Shown here: piece after piece, positions 6,007 to 11,353 of the stretch
Position numbering within the stretch: the first letter of the stretch is position 1
How the letters are laid out: each line of letters begins with the position of its first letter
Assembly: GCA_025451715.1 (NCBI GenBank)
Contig: JANWJY010000091.1
Coordinates: forward strand, 1 to 14,422
DNA: 14,422 nt
Reading direction: 5' to 3'
Source: Fimbriimonadaceae bacterium
GTDB taxonomy: Bacteria; Armatimonadota; Fimbriimonadia; Fimbriimonadales; Fimbriimonadaceae
The notes under the pieces: generated by a model
Told to the model about the DNA's origin: nothing
The model's database searches: none
The model's input: only the letters and a program-made list of their open reading frames with translations
Made by a program: the position numbers and the translations under genes

Positions 6007-6038
6007 CTGGTGTACCGGCGCCTACACCCCCGGTCCAG
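6007..6038 (+). promoter_or_regulatory. Short leader hairpin of the DUF326 gene
   Basis: GGTGTA (6009-6014) pairs with TACACC (6023-6028) around CCGGCGCC, and CTGG (6007-6010) could instead close with CCAG (6035-6038). Its position at the predicted 5' end and the ACTGG-GTGT-like start recall the larger leaders at 1636 and 7662, but the CTGC-CGGAAC-GCAG core is absent. It may be a reduced form or a coincidence. Confidence 0.35.
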
Positions 6039-6050
6039 CGAGTGCTTGCA

Positions 6051-6377
6051 ATGACTATGTCCAAAGAACTTATCGAATGCGCCGACACATGTTCATCTAA
6101 CGCCGGAGTCTGCAAAGAGTGCGCGAGCGCGTGCGAGGCGAAAGGCGGCATGGAGACTTGCGTCAAACTCTGTCACAACTGCGCCACAGTCTGCGAGCTG
6201 CACGCAAACGGCCTCTTGAACGGTGACGCCTCCAATGCAAGAGCCGCCATCGCCGCTTGCGAGGCATGCGCGGTGGAGTGCGGAAAGTCCCCGAGCATGG
6301 CGACGTGCCTGCGCTGCTCCGAGTCGTGCCGCGAGTGCGCCGGGGCCTGCAAACAAGCCGAGAGAATCAAGTCGTAG
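6051..6377 (+). CDS. DUF326-type four-helix-bundle Cys-rich (copper storage-like) protein
   Basis: 108 aa from the ATG at 6051; a second ATG at 6057 is equally possible. There are 17 Cys residues spaced as in the DUF326/Csp family: C10, C14, C21, C24, C28, C37, C41, C44, C48, C70, C73, C77, C86, C89, C93, C96, C100, facing the core of a predicted four-helix bundle. Characterised Csp proteins bind many Cu(I) ions in such a core. There is no signal peptide, so it should be cytosolic, like Csp3-type proteins. Metal binding here is inferred from the Cys pattern. It lies behind module 2, which suggests co-regulation with the GGDEF and small membrane proteins. No copper transporter or copper sensor is adjacent. 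Confidence 0.85.
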   Translation: MTMSKELIECADTCSSNAGVCKECASACEAKGGMETCVKLCHNCATVCELHANGLLNGDASNARAAIAACEACAVECGKSPSMATCLRCSESCRECAGACKQAERIKS

Positions 6378-6498
6378 GCCGCCAGGTCCATGCTCAACAC
6401 CGCTTTGCGCACAGTCGCCACTCGTGATGCTTGCCTTAAGCAGGTCTGTTAAACCCGTGCACCAGGTTCAATTCTCTGGTTTCCTGCACCGAAAAAAG

Positions 6499-6560
6499 TG
6501 TCCATAAGAACATGGACAGGCAAATCAAGACTTGCACAAAGTACCTGGCCAACCTAAGAT
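6499..6560 (+). promoter_or_regulatory. Operator-promoter module 3 (for the GGDEF gene)
   Basis: The best-formed example. A perfect dyad TGTCCAT-N6-ATGGACA at 6499-6518, 13 bp ending in AGAC, -35 TTGCAC at 6532-6537, a 17-bp spacer, and -10 TAAGAT at 6555-6560. The predicted start is about 6567, 18 nt before the ATG at 6585. The dyad centre is near -58, typical of a class I activator position. No structured leader follows. Confidence 0.8.
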
Positions 6561-6584
6561 GTCATCAGGGATGGCTGCACACGA

Positions 6585-7589
6585 ATGAAGAAGAGGTGCA
6601 GCCCGATCGCCATGCACTCGACCCAGTCTGCAGGAGAAACCGAACTTGAGGGCAAGAGAACACGTGCCCAAACGCCTTCCGGGCTTTGGCGGGCCGTGTT
6701 CCGCCGCAAGTGGGTCTTGGTGTGCGTTACTCTCGCCTTGTTGACGCTTGTTGTCTGGCTGGATATCCGCTTTGGATACTTGACAGGGGTTCGCGTGCTC
6801 TACATCCTGCCGATTTGGCTTGGGATCTGGATAGGGGGCGCTCCTCTCGGAATCTTGAGCGCGCTGATAGTCACGGGCATCATGGGCAGGGTCGATCTCG
6901 CAATGTTGCGCATGGATGCCGACGTCTCCGTGCTGAACGGAATCGCGCGGTTCGGATCGCTCGTGCTGGTCGTGCTGGTCATCTCCTACCTAGAGAAGAG
7001 GCTTAGCAACGCCCGGGAGATGGCGATCCATGATCTTCTGACGGGGGCGCTGAACCGCACAGAGCTGAAGTCTGTGGCGGACCAGGCGATCGCCTATTTG
7101 AAGACCGGCGGCCCAACTGTCGCGCTTGCCCTCATTGACTGCGACAAGTTCAAGCTGGTCAACGACAACTATGGCCACGCAACCGGCGATAGGGCGCTGC
7201 GCTCGCTCGCCAGGATCCTCGAGACCAGCGACGGGAAGGCGGTGACAGTGGGCAGGATGGGCGGAGACGAGTTCGCCGTCCTGTTCGTCGGTGTGACGGA
7301 GGAGAAGGTGCATGAATGGATGAGGCGCGCCGCACAGGAGTATGTCGTCGAAATGAAGAAATTCGGGTGTGACACCACGATCTCTGTCGGGCTTGCCTTC
7401 CTCTGTGAGGAGCCTATGACCTTCCAGAGACTGCTGGAAGAGGCGGACAGACAGATGTACATCCAAAAACGGCTTGGGACCCACGCTGTTGTCCACGCCG
7501 GCGGCTCGCACGTCGATGGGGACCACTCCCGGACCGTGGCCCACCATGAGCCTCGACCCGGTCACGGCCCTTCGACCAACGGCCATTGA
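6585..7589 (+). CDS. Membrane-bound GGDEF diguanylate cyclase
   Basis: 334 aa; makes cyclic di-GMP from two GTP. Residues about 45-140 hold three to four transmembrane helices, with no recognised ligand-binding domain. Residues about 148-300 are the GGDEF domain: H-D-L-L-T-G-A-L-N-R, D-C-D-K-F-K-L-V-N-D-N-Y-G-H, and an intact signature G-G-D-E-F at 226-230, so it should be active. The R-x-x-D inhibitory site normally five residues before the signature is missing, which suggests no product inhibition through that site. The tail (about 305-334) is rich in His, Gly and Pro. The start at 6585 has only a weak AGGGA upstream; an in-frame ATG at 6612 follows GAGGTG at long distance and is an alternative. 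Transcribed from module 3. There is no EAL or PilZ gene nearby. Confidence 0.9.
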   Translation: MKKRCSPIAMHSTQSAGETELEGKRTRAQTPSGLWRAVFRRKWVLVCVTLALLTLVVWLDIRFGYLTGVRVLYILPIWLGIWIGGAPLGILSALIVTGIMGRVDLAMLRMDADVSVLNGIARFGSLVLVVLVISYLEKRLSNAREMAIHDLLTGALNRTELKSVADQAIAYLKTGGPTVALALIDCDKFKLVNDNYGHATGDRALRSLARILETSDGKAVTVGRMGGDEFAVLFVGVTEEKVHEWMRRAAQEYVVEMKKFGCDTTISVGLAFLCEEPMTFQRLLEEADRQMYIQKRLGTHAVVHAGGSHVDGDHSRTVAHHEPRPGHGPSTNGH

Positions 7590-7593
7590 CGGC

Positions 7594-7654
7594 TGTCCAT
7601 GATTCTATGGACACGATAAGGCAGACTTGCACAGCAGGGGCCGATGCGTAAGAA
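7594..7654 (+). promoter_or_regulatory. Operator-promoter module 4 (for the small collagen-like protein)
   Basis: A perfect dyad TGTCCAT-N6-ATGGACA at 7594-7613, 13 bp ending in AGAC, -35 TTGCAC at 7627-7632, a 16-bp spacer, and -10 TAAGAA at 7649-7654 (or AAGAAT with 17 bp). The half-sites and -35 are identical to module 3. It begins 5 bp after the GGDEF stop codon. The predicted start is about 7661, at the first base of the structured leader. Confidence 0.8.
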
Positions 7655-7661
7655 TCTCACT

Positions 7662-7728
7662 AGTACTGGGAGTGTCTTACTGCCGGAACGCAGCGAACAC
7701 ACGAGACCATCAACCACTCCCCAGTACT
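7662..7728 (+). ncRNA. Structured 5' leader element, copy 2
   Basis: Outer 9-bp stem AGTACTGGG (7662-7670) with CCCAGTACT (7720-7728). Inner stem GTGT (7672-7675) with ACAC (7697-7700), an internal loop, then CTGC (7680-7683) with GCAG (7690-7693) around CGGAAC. The right arm is 19 nt, as in copy 1, with GAG and CTC ends kept while the middle differs. All paired blocks and the apical loop match copy 1 exactly; differences fall in the loops and the arm. The ATG follows at 7762 after an AAAGGAG site. Confidence 0.7.
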
Positions 7729-7761
7729 TAAATTTCCCCCCGTTGAGAAAGGAGAACCAAA

Positions 7762-8040
7762 ATGTCATATTCAGAAGACCGCGCAGACTCTAGGTCGCTA
7801 ACGGCCGTCGTGCTCGTGCTGCTCGGAATCGCGGTCGCCGCGATCGTGTTGTACTTCGCATGGTGGTCACCGTCGAGGAACACGGACGTGATCGTGGTGC
7901 CATCCGGGCCAGGCCCAGCCGGCCCTGCTGGCGAACAGGGAGCACAAGGAATTCAAGGCACCCAAGGCAACCAAGGCAACCAAGGAGACCAAGGAGACCA
8001 AGGCACGACAGGCACCGCAACTGGCGGCACCACAACGTAA
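7762..8040 (+). CDS. Small membrane-anchored collagen-like protein (92 aa)
   Basis: Residues 1-12 are hydrophilic and acidic, 13-34 are one transmembrane helix, and residues about 51-84 are Gly-X-Y triplets, mostly G-X-Q (G-E-Q, G-A-Q, G-I-Q, G-T-Q, G-N-Q, G-D-Q), followed by a Thr/Gly-rich end. The triplet tract is short, about eleven units, and Gln-rich rather than Pro-rich. There is no globular head. The ATG has AAAGGAG 9 nt upstream. It is transcribed from module 4 with the structured leader, and a GC-rich hairpin follows at 8061-8096. The N-terminal half resembles that of the 62-aa protein at 1735. The role is unknown; an envelope or surface filament role is a guess. Confidence 0.8.
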   Translation: MSYSEDRADSRSLTAVVLVLLGIAVAAIVLYFAWWSPSRNTDVIVVPSGPGPAGPAGEQGAQGIQGTQGNQGNQGDQGDQGTTGTATGGTTT

Positions 8041-8060
8041 GAGCTACTCGAGCCGAGCTT

Positions 8061-8096
8061 GGCCCCGGAAGGTGATTTCGATCACTGACCGGGGCC
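8061..8096. terminator. Nested hairpin between convergent genes
   Basis: Outer stem GGCCCCGG (8061-8068) with CCGGGGCC (8089-8096); inner stem GTGAT (8072-8076) with ATCAC (8081-8085) around a stable TTCG loop. It lies 20 bp after the small collagen-like gene and 14 bp after the transporter's minus-strand stop, so it can serve both. No strong U-tract on either side. Confidence 0.65.
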
Positions 8097-8110
8097 GCTC
8101 GGCAATAAGG

Positions 8111-9187
8111 CTAGTCTGTCGCGACTTCACCGGGCAGGTCCGGTTCCTCCGGTTCTTGATGGCGCCACGCGTTGAAGTAGCGCAGGAATATCGGGATGAC
8201 GGCCGCGAAGGGCAGGGCGATGAACGCGCCGACCATGCCGAGAAGCGAAACCCCGACCATGATGGCGAGCAGCACGGTCAGCGGTGAAAGCTTCAGGGCC
8301 CTGCCGTACACGCGTGGCACCAGCCAGTAGTTGTCGAAGTTGTGGTAGGCGACGAGGGCGATGAGGACGTAGAGGGCCTTCTCGTCGCTCACTCCATACG
8401 CGCTGACGATAGCCGGAATGCTGCCCAGGATCGCGCCGACGATCGGGATGGCGTCGAAGATGGCCATGATCCAAGCGAGCGCTAGCGCGTTTGGGACGGA
8501 AAACACGGTCAAGAGGACGTAAATGAACAGTCCCGCACAGAAGGACGTGATCAGCTGTCCCCGGAGATATGCGCCGGCCTGTTCGCCGAACTCGCCGAAC
8601 ATCTGGCGGACCTGGAGGCGGTTCTTGCGCGGAACGAAGCTGACCATGGCGGTCGCCACGGCGGGCCCCTCGACGACAAAATAGGCCGTGAGCATGAGCA
8701 CGGTCACGAAGCCAGTCACGAGGGTGAACGCTGAGAACACTACCTCCCTCACGGCGTGAGGCTCGGTCTTTGACGGCAACGTGGCGACCTTGAGCTTGTT
8801 GAGCATCTCCGCCATCTCGGGAGAGCTCTTCGCGACCTGTGCCTGAATCTGCCTAAAGGCATTGTCGAAGTCGCCGGCCAAGGTGTTGAGCTGTGTGACG
8901 ACTGGCGGAATTGTGACGGCGATCAGCGCTAGGATCCCGAGCAAGAGCGTGACGACGACGAGAGTCGTGGCGGTCTTGCGGTTGTACTTGTGCTGGACCC
9001 GCCTGACGAACGGCGTCAAGGCTGCAACGAATATCAGCGAGATGAGGAGGAGCAGGGCGACGGGCCAAAGTTTGACCAACATGTACACGATGAACAGGCA
9101 CACCAGAACCCCGCCCACGCCGAAGAAGATCGCAAGAGCGCGGTCCCTTACAGAATCCAATTGTTCGCTAATCTGCTCGGGCTCCAT
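8111..9187 (-). CDS. AI-2E family transporter (PerM/TqsA-like membrane protein)
   Basis: 358 aa, the normal length for the family. The N-terminus has two close membrane helices (residues about 18-60), then a helix near 75-95, a polar extracytoplasmic segment (about 100-150), and a C-terminal block of five helices. Family-type motifs are visible: Y-L-R-G-Q-L-I-T-S-F-C-A-G, A-I-F-D-A-I-P-I-V-G-A-I-L-G-S-I-P-A, and Y-W-L-V-P-R-V-Y-G-R-A-L-K-L-S-P. Members export diverse small molecules, including autoinducer-2 or ions, so the name does not fix the substrate. No clear ribosome site precedes the ATG. Converges with the small collagen-like gene and shares the hairpin at 8061-8096. No membership in the six-promoter set is seen. 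Confidence 0.88.
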   Translation of the reverse strand: MEPEQISEQLDSVRDRALAIFFGVGGVLVCLFIVYMLVKLWPVALLLLISLIFVAALTPFVRRVQHKYNRKTATTLVVVTLLLGILALIAVTIPPVVTQLNTLAGDFDNAFRQIQAQVAKSSPEMAEMLNKLKVATLPSKTEPHAVREVVFSAFTLVTGFVTVLMLTAYFVVEGPAVATAMVSFVPRKNRLQVRQMFGEFGEQAGAYLRGQLITSFCAGLFIYVLLTVFSVPNALALAWIMAIFDAIPIVGAILGSIPAIVSAYGVSDEKALYVLIALVAYHNFDNYWLVPRVYGRALKLSPLTVLLAIMVGVSLLGMVGAFIALPFAAVIPIFLRYFNAWRHQEPEEPDLPGEVATD

Positions 9188-9371
9188 CGTCTATTTACAG
9201 GACGACACCGCGTACAGATTGGGCGCGGAGGCCCGATCACCGACGGAGAAAAAGTCTTCGTGCGTCCGATCAAAAACCAGGTAAGTGCCATCTGCCGAAT
9301 CAGGCTAGTTCCCGAGGATAGTGGCGTAGCATGAGATGTGCGCTCGCAGGTGCGTGCGCAGTGGAAACAAA

Positions 9372-9449
9372 ATGACAACTGTTCTCATCGTCGTCCTTCT
9401 CGTAGTCCTCCTCGGCGGAGGCGGCTGGTACTGGCGCGGCCGTCGCTAG
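9372..9449 (+). CDS. 25-aa membrane peptide, first of a tandem pair
   Basis: A very short protein: M-T-T, a run of hydrophobic residues (V-L-I-V-V-L-L-V-V-L-L), four Gly, then W-Y-W-R-G-R-R. It fits a single short helix with a basic anchor. A GGAA site lies about 6 nt before the ATG. The same design, length and C-terminal W-Y-W-R-x-R-R are repeated at 9518-9595, and the DNA of the last 26 bases is nearly identical, which argues for a real duplicated gene rather than chance. The function is unknown; similar tiny membrane proteins are often stress-induced. Confidence 0.7.
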   Translation: MTTVLIVVLLVVLLGGGGWYWRGRR

Positions 9450-9517
9450 GCGCGCCGACCTCTTCCCTTCAACTCGCGAGACGCTGCCTAGTTCTGGTGC
9501 CTCGCAACGGAAACCAA

Positions 9518-9595
9518 ATGACAATCACCCAAATTGTAGTTGTGCTCGTGCTCTTGCTTGCCGCCGGGATCTGGTACTGGCGCGACCGTCGCTAG
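9518..9595 (+). CDS. 25-aa membrane peptide, second of a tandem pair
   Basis: M-T-I-T-Q, hydrophobic I-V-V-V-L-V-L-L-L-A-A-G, then W-Y-W-R-D-R-R. Exactly the same length as the 9372 gene and with the same GGAAACCAAATG-type translation start (GGAAACAAAATG in copy 1). The copies are offset by 146 bp. A hairpin (9602-9616) and a strong stem-loop (9631-9660) follow, so the pair probably forms one transcript. Confidence 0.7.
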   Translation: MTITQIVVVLVLLLAAGIWYWRDRR

Positions 9596-9630
9596 GAGCG
9601 CGCACGCTGTGCGTGCATTCTTGAACGGAA

Positions 9631-9660
9631 GCCGCCCGGCTCGTGCCGGGCGGCTTGGTT
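9631..9660 (+). terminator. Intrinsic terminator after the 25-aa peptide genes
   Basis: A perfect 10-bp stem GCCGCCCGGC (9631-9640) with GCCGGGCGGC (9645-9654), a TCGT loop, followed by TTGGTT. Confidence 0.75.
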
Positions 9661-9713
9661 CAAAGGTCGGCGATGAGGTCGATGACTTTCACCGACCTAG
9701 CCTACTCAAACGA

Positions 9714-9863
9714 CTACGCAACGCTTCGTCCGCGAATCAGGTTCACGAGGACGACGATGACCGCGACGACGAGCAGGATGTGCAGCAACCCGCCGAGGGT
9801 GGTCGAAGTTACCATTCCGAGAATCCACAGAATGGCGAGGATGAGAACGATTGTCCACAACAT
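9714..9863 (-). CDS. lmo0937-like small membrane protein (49 aa)
   Basis: M-L-W-T-I-V-L-I-L-A-I-L-W-I-L-G-M-V-T followed by T-L-G-G-L-L-H-I-L-L-V-V-A-V-I-V-V-L-V-N-L-I-R-G-R. Two membrane helices around a short T/G turn and the G-G-L-x-H-I-L-L-V motif match the lmo0937 family (DUF5670-type) as I know it. Length is the family norm. The family is widespread and its function is not settled. The ATG at 9863 has no ribosome site; the predicted transcript start from module 5 lies only 3-5 nt upstream, so translation may be leaderless. It faces the 25-aa peptide genes and is divergent from module 6. Confidence 0.85.
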   Translation of the reverse strand: MLWTIVLILAILWILGMVTSTTLGGLLHILLVVAVIVVLVNLIRGRSVA

Positions 9864-9872
9864 GGTAACTGA

Positions 9873-9934
9873 AGGATACGACCGTTCGCTGAGCGATACA
9901 AGTCTCGTGTTTCGCGTCCGTGAATCTGCTGACA
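9873..9934 (-). promoter_or_regulatory. Operator-promoter module 5, minus strand (for the lmo0937-like gene)
   Basis: On the minus strand: a 20-bp dyad at 9915-9934 beginning TGTCA and ending GGACG (one terminal mismatch), 13 bp ending in AGAC, -35 TTGTAT (9896-9901), a 17-bp spacer, and -10 TATCCT (9873-9878). Operator-to-promoter geometry is the same as in the plus-strand modules, although this one points the other way. The predicted start is at about 9866. Confidence 0.7.
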
Positions 9935-10106
9935 ACGATCACTAACACTTGCGCGTTAGGAAGTGCTGAAAAGCCCAGATCTCACAGGCAGCTACCGCTT
10001 ACATATCGTCGAGAGTGTTGTGCCAGCAGGCGCAAGAGGTCCTAGTCGATTCAGAGCGTATTCTCGCATCGTTCTCCAGGCTCAGACTAGGGTGTTGGAG
10101 CAATCG

Positions 10107-10169
10107 TGTCCGTGGGATTGATGACAGCGAATACCCAGGCTTGCAGGGGCCCACTTCGGGCTGTAGCCT
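10107..10169 (+). promoter_or_regulatory. Operator-promoter module 6 (for the copper-amine-oxidase-N-like protein)
   Basis: A 20-bp dyad beginning TGTCC and ending TGACA at 10107-10126, 14 bp, -35 TTGCAG at 10141-10146, a 17-bp spacer, and -10 TAGCCT at 10164-10169. The predicted start is near 10176. This gives a leader of about 47 nt to the ATG at 10223, or an almost leaderless mRNA if the ATG at 10178 is used. Confidence 0.7.
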
Positions 10170-10222
10170 AGTGGCTGATGATCACAACTACACCTCAAAA
10201 CGCGAGGAGCAGACCAGTCTTG

Positions 10223-11230
10223 ATGCACCTGAAGGGCATCCTGGCACTCGTCGCGGTCTCCGTCGCTTGCGCAGCGAGCGCGCAGTCGATCCGTGCGACA
10301 GTGGACGGCAATCTGGTCCACTTCCCGGACGTCCAACCCGTGATGGTCAATGGCCGAGTCATGGTTCCGGTCCGCGGTGTGTTCGAGCACATGAACGCGA
10401 ACGTAACTTGGGACTCGTACAACCAGACGGTGAATGCAACGCACGCCGGCCACGTCATTTCTCTCAAGGTCAACTCTTACACCGCGACCGTTGACGGTCG
10501 ACTGGTCAACTTGGACTCCCCCGCGACCATGCGGTCCGGCAGAGTCCTGGTTCCCCTTCGCTTCATCAGCGAGTCGCTTGGCGCAGGAGTCGAGTGGCTC
10601 GAGGCTTCACGAACAGTGGAGATCACGAGCGCCGTGACCGCACCGCCCTATGGTGGCAACTACACGACGATGCGCATGGACACGGGCACGGTCATTCCGT
10701 TCCGTCTGAACCAGCGGCTCTCTTCGTCCGAGTCGTCTGCCGGTGACAGGTTTACAGCAAGCCTCGACACCAGCGGACTCTCCAACTATCAGGGCCTGCC
10801 CCCAGGAGCACTCTTGGAGGGCCACGTGGACGTCGTCCGCGCGAAGACCGGTACCACACCGGGCGTCCTCGGCCTCAAGTTCGACCGCATTCGCTTGCCG
10901 GACGGCCAGGTCTACACGGCATACGGCACGCTGATCGGGCTCGACAAGGACAGCGTCGAGAACGACAACGGTCGACTGGTCGCGAAGAACTCTGCTAAGG
11001 ACAACAACCTGAAGTACGTCGGATACGGTGCAGGAGCCGGTGCGCTCGTCGCCATCATCACGGATGGCAACATTCTCACCAACTCCCTCATCGGCGGCGC
11101 ACTTGGATACCTGTTTGGAGAAATCCAGAAGGACCCATCCAAGGCGAACAACGTCGTGCTCGATGCCGGATCCAAGTTTGGGATGCGACTCACGAGCGAC
11201 TTCACGTTCAAAGTTCCAGCGTCGCCTTAA
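10223..11230 (+). CDS. Exported protein with copper-amine-oxidase-N-like (stalk-like) domain
   Basis: 335 aa from the ATG at 10223. Residues 1-21 are a signal peptide (hydrophobic core, cleavage near A-A-S-A-Q). Residues about 23-137 match the copper amine oxidase N-terminal-like domain as I know it: V-D-G-x-L-V, a G-R-V-M-V-P-V-R-G-V-F-E and a second G-R-V-L-V-P-L-R-F-I-S-E-S-L-G-A-x-V-E-W half, ending R-T-V-E-I. This domain is a common extracytoplasmic module and does not by itself imply copper or oxidase activity. The rest is beta-rich with a Gly-rich Y-G-A-G-A-G-A-L-V-A/G-G-A-L-G-Y-L-F-G segment that may insert in a membrane. The start is chosen because GAGGAG precedes it and the signal peptide fits; ATG 10178 in frame would add 15 residues. 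Followed by a strong terminator at 11258-11302. Confidence 0.8.
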   Translation: MHLKGILALVAVSVACAASAQSIRATVDGNLVHFPDVQPVMVNGRVMVPVRGVFEHMNANVTWDSYNQTVNATHAGHVISLKVNSYTATVDGRLVNLDSPATMRSGRVLVPLRFISESLGAGVEWLEASRTVEITSAVTAPPYGGNYTTMRMDTGTVIPFRLNQRLSSSESSAGDRFTASLDTSGLSNYQGLPPGALLEGHVDVVRAKTGTTPGVLGLKFDRIRLPDGQVYTAYGTLIGLDKDSVENDNGRLVAKNSAKDNNLKYVGYGAGAGALVAIITDGNILTNSLIGGALGYLFGEIQKDPSKANNVVLDAGSKFGMRLTSDFTFKVPASP

Positions 11231-11257
11231 CTCCAACCACAGATAGGGGAAGATTAG

Positions 11258-11302
11258 CGCCGAACGCGTCCCTGCCGGGAAACCGGTGGGGATCGGCGTT
11301 TT
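11258..11302 (+). terminator. Intrinsic terminator after the copper-amine-oxidase-N-like gene
   Basis: Outer stem CGCCGA (11258-11263) with TCGGCG (11293-11298), inner GC-rich pairing including CCGG-GAAA-CCGG, followed by TTTT (11299-11302). Confidence 0.8.
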
Positions 11303-11353
11303 AAGTGGGCATCGGAACGATTCTCGACCGATGAGTTTGTGCGAAAATGGGCC

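Noticed and set aside
9185..9206. CGTC-N12-GACA dyad just before the AI-2E transporter start
   Set aside because: It touches the ATG, leaving no room for a promoter on the minus strand, and no TTG box follows at the right distance on the plus strand.
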